NCBI RefSeq assembly: GCF_011397115.1
Contig: NZ_AP022822.1
Coordinates: forward strand, 248,001 to 312,000
Direction of reading: 5' to 3'
Length of the DNA: 64,000 nt
From: Enterococcus saigonensis
Lineage (GTDB): Bacteria > Bacillota > Bacilli > Lactobacillales > Enterococcaceae
The translations under genes and the position numbers were made by a program. Below are positions 51,109 to 59,546 of this stretch, one piece after another. The notes below the pieces were generated by a model, which did no database searches, was not told the origin of the DNA, and worked only from the letters and a program-made list of their open reading frames with translations. How positions within the stretch are numbered: position 1 is the stretch's first letter; each line of letters starts with the position of its first letter.

Positions 51109-51570
51109 GTGACAGATGTGATAAATGGCCGCAATCAAAATGTTGAACAGCTTGATAATGAATATGTCAAAAAACAAATTGCTAAATATCAAGAGCAACA
51201 TCGTAAGGTTGTTTTTAAACGTCGCAGGTTAACGTTACTTTTAGCTATTACCTTTTTGATCTTTGGTTTTGTAGGATTTCAGCTTTTTTCAGATCATCAA
51301 CGTTTGGTGAAATTAGAAGCGATTAAACAAGAAGCAGTTGCAGACAATAAACTTGTTTCAAAAAATGTCGACCAATTGAAAAAGGAAGTCGCTTTGCTAA
51401 AAGATGAAGATTATGTAGCCAAGCTTGCTCGCAGCCGTTTTTATTACTCCAAAGACGGAGAAAAGGTTTATCCAATTTCTGGGCAAAATCAGAATGCAAA
51501 AGATCAAGAAGATGCAAAAGTGGAAAAAGCCATTGATCGAACAAATGGGTCATCTACTACTGAAGAGTAG
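51109..51570 (+). CDS. divIC: Septum formation initiator DivIC (FtsB family)
   Basis: A 153-residue bitopic division protein that joins FtsL and DivIB. Cytoplasmic basic N-terminus (HRKVVFKRRR), one helix (about 40-60), then an extracellular leucine-zipper-like coiled coil and DEDYVAKLARSRFYYSKDGEKVYP, the family signature. Start GTG 51109 after AGAAGGGA; GTG 51118 is an alternative. It has its own strong promoter and is followed by yabR. Confidence 0.94.
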   Translation: MTDVINGRNQNVEQLDNEYVKKQIAKYQEQHRKVVFKRRRLTLLLAITFLIFGFVGFQLFSDHQRLVKLEAIKQEAVADNKLVSKNVDQLKKEVALLKDEDYVAKLARSRFYYSKDGEKVYPISGQNQNAKDQEDAKVEKAIDRTNGSSTTEE

Positions 51571-51613
51571 TAAATATAAATTTCAGGTTTAAACTAGGAG
51601 GAACAAATCTTTT

Positions 51614-52063
51614 ATGTCAATCGAAGTAGGAGCTAAGCTGCAAGGAAAAGTGTCGGGGATTACAAATTTTGGTGCTTTTATTGATTTGGGCAATCGTAAA
51701 ACTGGATTGGTGCATATCAGTGAAGTATCAGATGGTTTTGTCAAAGACATCAACGACGTTTTAAAAGTCGGAGATGAAGTAACCGTGTTGGTAACAACTG
51801 TTGGTGATGACGGCAAAATTGGATTATCAATTCGTAAAGCATTAGATAAACCACAGACAGAAAAGAAAGAATTCAAAAAAGAACCAAGTCGTCGTCCAGC
51901 TCCTAAGAAACCATTTTCTAAAGGACCTAGCGCAAGTGCCAATAAAAAAGAAGACTTCGATTCATTGATGAGTTCGTTTTTAAAAGACAGTGATGATCGT
52001 CTATCTTCACTTCGTCGTAATACAGAAGGCAAACGCGGTGGCCGTGGCGGCCGTCGCAGCTAA
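51614..52063 (+). CDS. yabR: YabR-type S1 domain RNA-binding protein
   Basis: 149 residues. The S1 domain (1-75) shows GAKLQGKVSGITNFGAFIDLG, TGLVHISEVSDGFV and VLVTTVGDDGKIGLSIRKAL. The second half is a basic, flexible tail rich in Lys, Arg and Gly, ending RGGRGGRRS, likely for RNA or ribosome contact. Related to Bacillus YabR and to polynucleotide phosphorylase S1 domains. AGGAGG is 11 bases before the ATG. A terminator follows. Confidence 0.93.
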   Translation: MSIEVGAKLQGKVSGITNFGAFIDLGNRKTGLVHISEVSDGFVKDINDVLKVGDEVTVLVTTVGDDGKIGLSIRKALDKPQTEKKEFKKEPSRRPAPKKPFSKGPSASANKKEDFDSLMSSFLKDSDDRLSSLRRNTEGKRGGRGGRRS

Positions 52064-52074
52064 GAAAAAATGAG

Positions 52075-52107
52075 AACTGGATCGCATTTTGCGGTCCAGT
52101 TTTTTTG
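52075..52107 (+). terminator. Terminator after yabR
   Basis: AACTGGATCGC (52075-52085) / GCGGTCCAGTT (52091-52101) with one T-G pair, followed by TTTTT. Confidence 0.92.
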
Positions 52108-52312
52108 TGCGGACTATTTTAGTTAAGTATGATCTTTTATAGTCTCAAAAAAAGATACTGAAAAATAATTTTTGCTAGTAATTAGGAAGGAAAATTTTTC
52201 GCTGTCTTATTTGTCTTGCTTTTCTTAACTTTTTTATTATTTTATTCCGTTTAGATTGTTAACAATTATTTCAAGAATGAATAAACGATTTTTGAAGCAG
52301 GCATACTTTTGC

Positions 52313-52340
52313 TTTGGATTTCACGTTAATCGTGTACAAT
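52313..52340 (+). promoter_or_regulatory. Candidate tilS promoter
   Basis: TTTGGA (52313-52318), 16 bp, TACAAT (52335-52340), 72 bases before the ATG. The rest of the 304-base gap is AT-rich with no further signal seen. Confidence 0.45.
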
Positions 52341-52411
52341 AAGAAATAGAAGAAACAGTGAGGAATGCAAATAGTGACGGTAAAGCTGCTGTACATTAAA
52401 GAGGGGAAAAG

Positions 52412-53788
52412 ATGGAACGAGAATTTGAACAAGTAGGAAATAAAAAAATATTTTGGCAACAAGGCAGCCGAATTTTATTAGCAGTATCTGGTGGTGCAGA
52501 CTCTTTTGTGTTGCTGCGTTTAATGGCAAAGATGAGTCAAAAATATGATTTTTTTATTGGCGTTGCACATATTAACCATCAATTACGACCAAGTTCAACC
52601 AAGGAAGCCCAAGCGTTGGCATATTATTGTCAAATGCATCATATTGCTTTTTTTGAACGAAAATGGGAGGATGTCCCCCATGCTGGAGTGGAAGAGGCAG
52701 CTCGCAGGTTTCGCTATGCTTTTTTTGCAGAACTGATGCAAGAGTACTATTTTGATACAGTAATGACAGCACACCATGCCGATGATCAGCTGGAAACAAT
52801 GTTGATGAAGATAATCAGAGATGGACAATTAAAAAATGCGATGGGAATCAAAGTGCGGCAATCTTTTGCTGGCGGTAAATTAATTCGCCCGCTGTTGTCT
52901 TATAGTAAAAAAGAAATTTATGATTATGCCAAAAAAGAAAATTTGCCGTACTTTGAAGATGAAAGCAATTATTATTTAGATGTACAACGAAATCGGATTC
53001 GCCAGCAAATCACGCCACTTTTAAAAGCGGAAAATCCCCAAATTTTAGCGCATTTTCAACAATTATCCCAACAACTAATTTGGGCAGACGAAATTATTGA
53101 AACAAAAGCTGCCGCGTGGATTAGTAAATATGTGAAACAAAAAGAGGAAAATTTAAGTTTTAAAGTGAAAGATTTTTTGAATTTACCTGTCAGGGAACGC
53201 TATTTTACCCTGCAGTATTTAGCCCAAAAAATCAAACAAAGCTATGAGGTGACAATTAGTGAAGAGAACTTGCAACGAATTTTAAAGCTTTTAACCACGA
53301 ACAAAGCACAATGGCAATTAGATGTTGCGGCTTTTTGGCAAGTTTTAAAAATGTACGAAGAAGTGATAATTGGTAAAAAAGCTATCCCAAATGAAGCAAA
53401 AACTTTTCATTTTAGAGTAGGAGACAGCGGGTTTTTATCTGAAACAGAGTGGTTAGCAATTGTTCCAGCGCATCAAAATGTCAATCTTCCCGAAAAAGTC
53501 AAACTTTGGTCAGAAATCAGTCAACCTTTAGCATTAAACTTCCCCAATGAGGTGATTATTCGAAAAAGAATGGACGGGGATCGCATTCAACTAAAAGACA
53601 GTTTGCGCAAAAAAGTTAGTCGCATTCTAATTGATAAAAAAATTCCCAATGATAGGCGAGAAAAAACGTGGGTTGTGACAGATACGAACAATCAAGTCTT
53701 GGCAGTGTTACCAATTACTTTTTCTTATTTGAGTATTGCTGTAGAAACTGATAAAATACACTACAGACTGCTTTATAAATACCAATAA
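52412..53788 (+). CDS. tilS: tRNA(Ile)-lysidine synthetase
   Basis: Converts C34 of tRNA-Ile(CAU) to lysidine with ATP and lysine, so it reads AUA. The PP-loop SGGADS is at residues 26-31. Further family segments are HINHQLR, EEAARRFRY and TAHHADDQLETMLM. The C-terminal domain has KRMDGDRIQLKD and KKVSRILIDKKIPNDRRE. At 458 residues it is full length. GAGGGG precedes the ATG. It is essential and precedes hpt and ftsH, as in most Firmicutes. Confidence 0.97.
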   Translation: MEREFEQVGNKKIFWQQGSRILLAVSGGADSFVLLRLMAKMSQKYDFFIGVAHINHQLRPSSTKEAQALAYYCQMHHIAFFERKWEDVPHAGVEEAARRFRYAFFAELMQEYYFDTVMTAHHADDQLETMLMKIIRDGQLKNAMGIKVRQSFAGGKLIRPLLSYSKKEIYDYAKKENLPYFEDESNYYLDVQRNRIRQQITPLLKAENPQILAHFQQLSQQLIWADEIIETKAAAWISKYVKQKEENLSFKVKDFLNLPVRERYFTLQYLAQKIKQSYEVTISEENLQRILKLLTTNKAQWQLDVAAFWQVLKMYEEVIIGKKAIPNEAKTFHFRVGDSGFLSETEWLAIVPAHQNVNLPEKVKLWSEISQPLALNFPNEVIIRKRMDGDRIQLKDSLRKKVSRILIDKKIPNDRREKTWVVTDTNNQVLAVLPITFSYLSIAVETDKIHYRLLYKYQ

Positions 53789-53824
53789 TCTATCCTTTGG
53801 AGATAGTAAAATAAGGAGACAGAC

Positions 53825-54370
53825 ATGTTAGCAAAAGATATTGAAAAAGTGCTTGTATCACGAGAAGAAATCAACGCCCGCTGTAAAGAATTAGGGGAAG
53901 AATTAGCAGCAGAATACAAGGATAAAAATCCTCTTGTTATTGGCGTTTTGAAAGGTTCAATTAATTTTATGGCAGATATTTGTCGTGAAATGGATTGCTA
54001 TTTGGAATTAGATTTTATGGATGTTTCAAGTTATGGCAACGCTACTGTATCTTCTGGTGAGGTTAAAATCTTAAAAGATTTAGATACTAATGTTGAAGGT
54101 CGTGATCTTTTAATAGTAGAAGATATTATTGATAGTGGCCGAACCTTAGCGTATCTAGTTGATTTATTTAAGTATCGTAAAGCAAATTCAGTTAAAATCG
54201 TCACGCTATTAGATAAACCAGAAGGTCGCGTAGTAGATATTGAAGCAGATTATGTTGGTTTTGATGTACCAAATGAATTTGTTGTAGGCTATGGATTAGA
54301 CTATATGGAACAGTACCGCAATTTACCTTATGTAGGCGTTTTAAAACCTAGCGTCTACGAAACAAATTAA
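53825..54370 (+). CDS. hpt: Hypoxanthine-guanine phosphoribosyltransferase
   Basis: Salvages hypoxanthine and guanine to IMP and GMP using PRPP. The 181-residue protein contains the PRPP loop VEDIIDSGRT (98-107), GVLKGSINFMADI, and the purine-specificity region VGFDVPNEFVVGYGLDY. AAGGAG precedes the ATG, 36 bases after tilS. HprT of Firmicutes is a (p)ppGpp target. Confidence 0.97.
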   Translation: MLAKDIEKVLVSREEINARCKELGEELAAEYKDKNPLVIGVLKGSINFMADICREMDCYLELDFMDVSSYGNATVSSGEVKILKDLDTNVEGRDLLIVEDIIDSGRTLAYLVDLFKYRKANSVKIVTLLDKPEGRVVDIEADYVGFDVPNEFVVGYGLDYMEQYRNLPYVGVLKPSVYETN

Positions 54371-54525
54371 TCCGCTAATTGAAATGACTTGTGATACAAT
54401 AAAATGGTCAGGATTGATAAAAAACACACAAACAATATTTGAAAGAACTTTTTGTCAGTGGAGCGCTATTTTTCAATAACGATTTACAAAATAAAAAGAC
54501 TTTCGATTAATTAAGGAGGGCAAGC

Positions 54526-56661
54526 ATGAACAAAAAAGGTAATAACGGTATGTTAAAAAATACCTTATATTATGTACTCGTGCTTTTGGCCATGATTACG
54601 GTAGTTTATTTCTTATTTGGAAATAACAGCCAACAGTCGCCAGACATCGAGTATTCTACTTTTCGCCAACAACTATCCGACGGTAAAGTGAAGTCGTTTA
54701 GTGTCCAACCGGTAAATGGTGTTTATAAAATTACCGGGGAGTACAAGGATAAACAAAAAGTAGAAAATAACAACGGATTAACCGTTTGGGGTGAAACAAG
54801 TAGTGAGTCAACACACTTTGCTACAACAATTTTACCCAATGATAATACATTGAAAGAAGTTACTGCGCTTGCGGATCAAGAAGACGTGAAGACAGTAATT
54901 AAAGAAGAATCAAATAGTGGTTTGTGGATTTCACTATTGATGACCTTCTTACCTCTTGTGATCATCATTTTCTTCTTCTACATGATGATGGGACAACAAG
55001 GTGGTGGCGGTGGCGGTGGCGGCCGTGTGATGAACTTTGGTAAATCAAAAGCCAAAGAAGCTGACAAAAAAGCCAATCGCGTTCGTTTTTCTGACGTAGC
55101 CGGTGCCGAAGAAGAAAAACAAGAATTAGTTGAAGTCGTGGAATTCTTGAAAGATCCACGCCGTTTTGTAGAATTAGGTGCAAGAATACCTGCTGGTGTG
55201 TTATTAGAAGGACCTCCCGGAACTGGTAAAACATTACTTGCAAAAGCCGTAGCTGGTGAAGCAGGCGTACCGTTTTATTCTATTTCAGGTTCTGATTTCG
55301 TAGAAATGTTCGTTGGTGTTGGGGCATCACGTGTGCGTGATTTGTTTGAAACAGCGAAAAAGAATGCACCTGCGATTATCTTCATTGATGAAATTGATGC
55401 TGTTGGTCGTCAACGTGGCGCTGGTATGGGAGGCGGTCACGATGAACGTGAACAAACCTTGAACCAATTGCTCGTTGAAATGGATGGTTTTGATGGTAAC
55501 GAAGGCGTTATCGTAATTGCCGCAACAAACCGTTCTGATGTATTAGACCCTGCTTTATTACGACCAGGCCGTTTTGACCGCCAAATTTTAGTTGGTCGTC
55601 CTGATGTTAAAGGTCGTGAAGCAATTTTACGTGTTCATGCACGGAACAAACCGTTAGCTGACGACGTTGATTTGAAAGTTATTGCCCAACAAACTCCTGG
55701 TTTTGCCGGAGCTGATTTAGAAAATGTCTTAAACGAAGCTGCTTTAGTAGCCGCGCGTCGGAACAAGAAGAAAATTGATGCTTCTGATATCGATGAAGCT
55801 GAAGACCGCGTTATTGCTGGTCCTGCGAAAAAAGACAAAGTCATCAGCAAACGAGAAAGAGAAATGGTGGCTTACCACGAAGCAGGGCATACGATTGTTG
55901 GTTTAGTTCTATCTCGTGCGCGTATTGTTCACAAGGTAACGATTATTCCTCGTGGTCGCGCTGGCGGTTACATGATTGCTCTACCAAAAGAAGATCAAAT
56001 GTTAATGACAAAAGACGATATGTTTGAACAAATCGTTGGGCTGTTAGGTGGTCGGACTGCAGAAGAAATTATCTTCGGTGTGAAATCTACCGGAGCATCT
56101 AATGACTTTGAACAAGCAACAGGCCTTGCGCGTAGCATGGTTACGGAATACGGAATGAGCGATAAATTGGGCCCGGTACAGTATGAAGGCAATCACCAAG
56201 TTTTTGTCGGTCGTGATTACGGTCAAACAAAAGCATACTCTGAACAAGTAGCTTACGAAATTGACCAAGAAGTTCGCCGCATTCTAAATGAAGCACATCA
56301 AAAAGCGCATGAAATTATTGAAGCGCACCGAGCACAACATAAATTGATTGCTGAAAAATTATTAGAACATGAAACACTTGATGCAAAAGCAATTAAATCC
56401 TTGTTTGAAGAAGGTAAAATGCCAGCAGGAACTGAAACAGAAGAGTATCCTTCTGAAAAAGCACAAACCTTTGAAGAAGCAAAACGTGCATTAGAAGAAA
56501 AAGACGCACAAAAACAAGCAGAAGAAAAACAAGATTTTGAAGAAGCAAAAGATTATTTTGATGCCGAGGCAAAGGAAGCTGAGCTTCATCCAGAACAAGA
56601 AACAAAAGAAGTTCAAGATGAATTGAAGCAAGAAAAAGATGAAACAAACAAAGATGCATAA
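54526..56661 (+). CDS. ftsH: ATP-dependent membrane zinc protease FtsH
   Basis: An AAA+ hexameric protease that degrades membrane and regulatory proteins. 711 residues: helix 1 (about 10-28), extracellular loop, helix 2 (about 128-150), a Gly-rich hinge, Walker A GPPGTGKT (229-236), Walker B IFIDEID, SRH region, then the zinc site HEAGH (451-455). The last 80 residues are Glu/Lys/Ala-rich and probably disordered. AAGGAGG precedes the ATG. An extended -10 TGATACAAT (54392-54400) may give it a separate promoter. A terminator follows. Confidence 0.98.
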   Translation: MNKKGNNGMLKNTLYYVLVLLAMITVVYFLFGNNSQQSPDIEYSTFRQQLSDGKVKSFSVQPVNGVYKITGEYKDKQKVENNNGLTVWGETSSESTHFATTILPNDNTLKEVTALADQEDVKTVIKEESNSGLWISLLMTFLPLVIIIFFFYMMMGQQGGGGGGGGRVMNFGKSKAKEADKKANRVRFSDVAGAEEEKQELVEVVEFLKDPRRFVELGARIPAGVLLEGPPGTGKTLLAKAVAGEAGVPFYSISGSDFVEMFVGVGASRVRDLFETAKKNAPAIIFIDEIDAVGRQRGAGMGGGHDEREQTLNQLLVEMDGFDGNEGVIVIAATNRSDVLDPALLRPGRFDRQILVGRPDVKGREAILRVHARNKPLADDVDLKVIAQQTPGFAGADLENVLNEAALVAARRNKKKIDASDIDEAEDRVIAGPAKKDKVISKREREMVAYHEAGHTIVGLVLSRARIVHKVTIIPRGRAGGYMIALPKEDQMLMTKDDMFEQIVGLLGGRTAEEIIFGVKSTGASNDFEQATGLARSMVTEYGMSDKLGPVQYEGNHQVFVGRDYGQTKAYSEQVAYEIDQEVRRILNEAHQKAHEIIEAHRAQHKLIAEKLLEHETLDAKAIKSLFEEGKMPAGTETEEYPSEKAQTFEEAKRALEEKDAQKQAEEKQDFEEAKDYFDAEAKEAELHPEQETKEVQDELKQEKDETNKDA

Positions 56662-56676
56662 TCTTTGTTGCTGGAT

Positions 56677-56710
56677 AAGACGTGATAGTTTTTAGCTATC
56701 GCGTCTTTTT
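56677..56710 (+). terminator. Terminator after ftsH
   Basis: AAGACGTGATAG (56677-56688) / CTATCGCGTCTT (56695-56706), one T-G pair, then T residues. Confidence 0.9.
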
Positions 56711-56771
56711 CCATATAAATAAATTAAGGGCAACAATATTTTGTAGTTGACGAAGAAGAGAGGGATTTTTT

Positions 56772-57269
56772 GTGAGAAAACTTTATATCAAACAAAAAGT
56801 TTTTAGTATCGGAGAAAAATTCAATGTTGTAGACGTTAATCAAGAGCCTTTATATTATGTACAAGGAAGTTTTTTGAAAATTCCTAAACAATTCACAATT
56901 TTCGACCGCAATGATCATGTAATTGGTGAAATTACCAAAAAGGTTTTAGCCCTCTTGCCGCAGTTTACAGTAATGATTGATGGCGATCCAGCAATTATTA
57001 TTAAAAAAGAATTGACTTTGTTTAAAGCGCGTTATCATATCGCAGCCGATGGAATCAGTGTAAAAGGAAACTGGTGGGACATGGACTTTGAAGTTATAAA
57101 AGATGGACTGCAAATTGCTGTTATCAATAAACATTGGGTTTCATGGGGTGATACGTATGAAGTGACAATTTTTGACGAGCGTTATGAAAAACGAATCGTC
57201 GCGTTAGTTGTGGCAATTGATTGTGTTAAAGCCGATGACAATGCCGGAGCATCTTCGGCAAATGCTTAA
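56772..57269 (+). CDS. LURP-one-related family protein (DUF567/YxjI type)
   Basis: 165 residues. The sequence begins MRKLYIKQKVFSIGEKFNVVD and has the Tubby-like/LURP-one beta-barrel pattern: LYYVQGSFLKIPKQFTIFD, HVIGEITKKVLALLPQFTV and later GNWWDMDFEV, VINKHWVSWGDTYEV. Bacterial members are of unknown function; plant relatives have a role in defence and animal scramblases share the fold. No signal peptide is present. It starts at GTG 56772 after GAGAGGGA. Monocistronic, between ftsH and hslO. Confidence 0.9.
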   Translation: MRKLYIKQKVFSIGEKFNVVDVNQEPLYYVQGSFLKIPKQFTIFDRNDHVIGEITKKVLALLPQFTVMIDGDPAIIIKKELTLFKARYHIAADGISVKGNWWDMDFEVIKDGLQIAVINKHWVSWGDTYEVTIFDERYEKRIVALVVAIDCVKADDNAGASSANA

Positions 57270-57282
57270 GAGAAAAACTGAG

Positions 57283-57314
57283 AAAAAAGAGACTATGAGT
57301 GAGTCTCTTTTTTT
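57283..57314 (+). terminator. Terminator after the LURP-one gene
   Basis: AAAAAAGAGACT (57283-57294) / AGTCTCTTTTTT (57302-57313), seven-base loop. Confidence 0.9.
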
Positions 57315-57344
57315 CATACTTTTTCTTAATTCAATCGGATAAAG

Positions 57345-57373
57345 TTGAAAAAAAGATAAGTTCCTTGTATGAT
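57345..57373 (+). promoter_or_regulatory. Promoter of hslO-dusB
   Basis: TTGAAA (57345-57350), 17 bp, TATGAT (57368-57373), 107 bases before hslO. Confidence 0.6.
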
Positions 57374-57480
57374 TCAGAAATGAATACAATGAGCTAGATG
57401 CTTGACCATAGGCAAGTAAAAGTTGTCTCTTAGCTTGCAATAACAAGCGCTAAACGATATAGATATAAAAGGAGAAAAAT

Positions 57481-58368
57481 ATGAGTGATTATTTAATTAA
57501 AGCTTTAGCATATGGCGGTTTAGTTCGCGCATATGCAGTGGATGCTACTCAAACCGTGACAGAAGCACAAAAACGTCACGATACATGGAACACGTCTTCG
57601 GCTGCGTTAGGTCGTACATTAGTGGGGAGCTTATTGTTAGGTGCGACGTTAAAAGGTGACGATAAATTGACAGTGAAAGTCGAAGGAAACGGCCCTGCCG
57701 GTGCCATTATCGTGGATAGTAATGGACATGGCGATGTGAAGGGCTACATTAAAAATCCTCATTTAAGTTTGCCACTAAACGAAGTTGGTAAAATTGATGT
57801 GCGAGGAGCAGTTGGAACAGAAGGCATGTTTACCGTCATTAAAGACTTAGGCTTAAAAGAACCGTTTTCTGGTCAAACGCCAATTGTTTCCGGTGAGTTA
57901 GGAGAAGACTTCACGTATTATTTAGCGATTTCAGAGCAAATTCCGTCAGCAGTTGGTTTAAGTGTTTTAGTAAATACCGACGATACTATTAAGACTGCTG
58001 GTGGTTTTATGTTACAAATGATGCCTGGAGCAACTGAAGAAATCATTACAGCGATAGAAACCAATTTGGCAAATATGCCACGAGTCTCTGATTTATTAGA
58101 TGCTGGACATAAACCTGAAGAAATTTTAGATATTCTATTGCCAGATACGGATTTAATGATTTTAGAAGAAAAATCGGTACAATTTAGGTGTGACTGCTCC
58201 AAAGAAAAATTTGGCGAAGCAATTATTGCCCTAGGCCCTGATGAAATTAAAGCAATGATTGACGAAGATCATGGAGCAGAAGCTGTCTGTGCGTTTTGTG
58301 GAAACAAATATGAATATCAAGAAGCAGACTTAGTAGCTTTGTTACAGGAGGCAAGTCAAAATGACTGA
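57481..58368 (+). CDS. hslO: Redox-regulated chaperone Hsp33
   Basis: A holdase activated by oxidative unfolding. 295 residues: N-terminal domain with GLVRAYAVDATQTV, GNGPAGAIIVDSNG and KGYIKNP, and the C-terminal zinc switch CDC (in FRCDCSKEKF) and CAFC (in VCAFCGNKY), so all four cysteines are there. AAGGAG precedes the ATG. It overlaps dusB by eight bases. The pair hslO-dusB-lysS follows ftsH in many Lactobacillales. Confidence 0.97.
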   Translation: MSDYLIKALAYGGLVRAYAVDATQTVTEAQKRHDTWNTSSAALGRTLVGSLLLGATLKGDDKLTVKVEGNGPAGAIIVDSNGHGDVKGYIKNPHLSLPLNEVGKIDVRGAVGTEGMFTVIKDLGLKEPFSGQTPIVSGELGEDFTYYLAISEQIPSAVGLSVLVNTDDTIKTAGGFMLQMMPGATEEIITAIETNLANMPRVSDLLDAGHKPEEILDILLPDTDLMILEEKSVQFRCDCSKEKFGEAIIALGPDEIKAMIDEDHGAEAVCAFCGNKYEYQEADLVALLQEASQND

Positions 58369-59371
58369 TCAAACTTGGAAAATCGGTAATGTTGAAATTC
58401 CTAATCGCGTGGTTGTTGCTCCCATGGCTGGAATTACGAATGCGGCTTTTCGAGTAACGGTAAAAGAATTTGGTGCTGGTTTGGTGGTTTGTGAGATGAT
58501 TAGTGACCAAGGTATTCATTTTCGAAATAAAAAAACATTGGAAATGCTGTATATCGATGAAAACGAGCATCCGCTTAGTGTTCAAATTTTTGGTGGCAAT
58601 AAAGATTCTTTAGTGGAAGCAGCAAAGTTTGTAGCTGAAAATACAGCAGCAGACATTATTGATATCAACATGGGATGTCCGGTTAACAAAGTGATTAAAG
58701 CAGAAGCCGGTGCTAAGTGGTTGCTAGATCCTAACAAAGTACACGAAATGGTAGCGGCAGTAACGGCTGCTGTCGATGTGCCTGTGACAGTTAAAATGCG
58801 TATTGGTTGGGATGATCAACATGTTTTTGCTGTTGAAAATGCAAAAGCGGCCGAAGCTGGTGGTGCAGCAGCGATTGCCATGCATGGACGGACGCGTGTA
58901 CAGATGTATGAAGGTAAAGCCAACTGGGATATTTTAAAAGAAGTGAAGAAGAACATTCATATTCCTTTTATGGGAAATGGGGATGTAAAAACACCACAAG
59001 ATGCCAAACGCATGCTAGAAGAAGTTGGCGCAGATGGTGTGATGATTGGTCGAGCAGCATTGGGAAACCCATGGATGATTCATCGTACCGAACATTATTT
59101 AGCTACTGGTGAATTGATTGATGAACCAACGCCTGCAGAAAAAATTCAAACTGTTAAAATTCATTTGCAACGTTTGGTGGACTTAAAAGGCGAAATGGTT
59201 GCGACGAGAGAGTTTCGTCAACATGCGGCTTATTATTTAAAAGGAATTTCACGGGCGGCAAAAACCAAAGTAGCTATTAATCAAGCAGAAGATCAAGCAA
59301 CAATTGTAGCAATTTTGGATGATTTTATCGCAAAAACACAAGAACGGCACTTGGTTCGCGCTACAAAGTAA
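58361..59371 (+). CDS. dusB: tRNA-dihydrouridine synthase
   Basis: An FMN enzyme reducing uridines in the tRNA D-loop. The 336-residue TIM-barrel protein has VVAPMAGITNAAFR, DINMGCPVNKVIKAEAGA with the catalytic Cys, MRIGWDD, HGRTR and GNGDV, then IGRAALGNPW. The ATG at 58361 lies within the hslO end, with CAGGAGG upstream. A terminator comes 14 bases after the stop. Confidence 0.97.
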   Translation: MTDQTWKIGNVEIPNRVVVAPMAGITNAAFRVTVKEFGAGLVVCEMISDQGIHFRNKKTLEMLYIDENEHPLSVQIFGGNKDSLVEAAKFVAENTAADIIDINMGCPVNKVIKAEAGAKWLLDPNKVHEMVAAVTAAVDVPVTVKMRIGWDDQHVFAVENAKAAEAGGAAAIAMHGRTRVQMYEGKANWDILKEVKKNIHIPFMGNGDVKTPQDAKRMLEEVGADGVMIGRAALGNPWMIHRTEHYLATGELIDEPTPAEKIQTVKIHLQRLVDLKGEMVATREFRQHAAYYLKGISRAAKTKVAINQAEDQATIVAILDDFIAKTQERHLVRATK

Positions 59372-59384
59372 ACATAGTTTTTTT

Positions 59385-59417
59385 CAAGTCGAAGCTGATT
59401 TTCGGCTTGCTTTTTTT
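59385..59417 (+). terminator. Terminator after dusB
   Basis: AAGTCGAA (59386-59393) / TTCGGCTT (59401-59408), one T-G pair, followed by a T run. Confidence 0.88.
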
Positions 59418-59546
59418 GGGTTTCATTGGCATTATAAGGAAGAATAGACTAGAGAGTTATAGTCGCGGTAGTTTTTAGAGTTAAGAAAACTCAACATCGC
59501 AATGTAAAAAGCCGCTGCTTCAACTAAAAATTAAGGAGGAAAACGC

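Noticed and set aside
54965..56659. Several reverse-strand frames inside ftsH, and similar shadows inside mfd, mreC, sagA and pth
   Set aside because: Composition is typical of antisense shadows of real genes (low complexity, no ribosome site, full overlap).
59418..59546. T-box leader for lysS
   Set aside because: No AGGGTGG core, specifier loop or terminator is seen in the leader.
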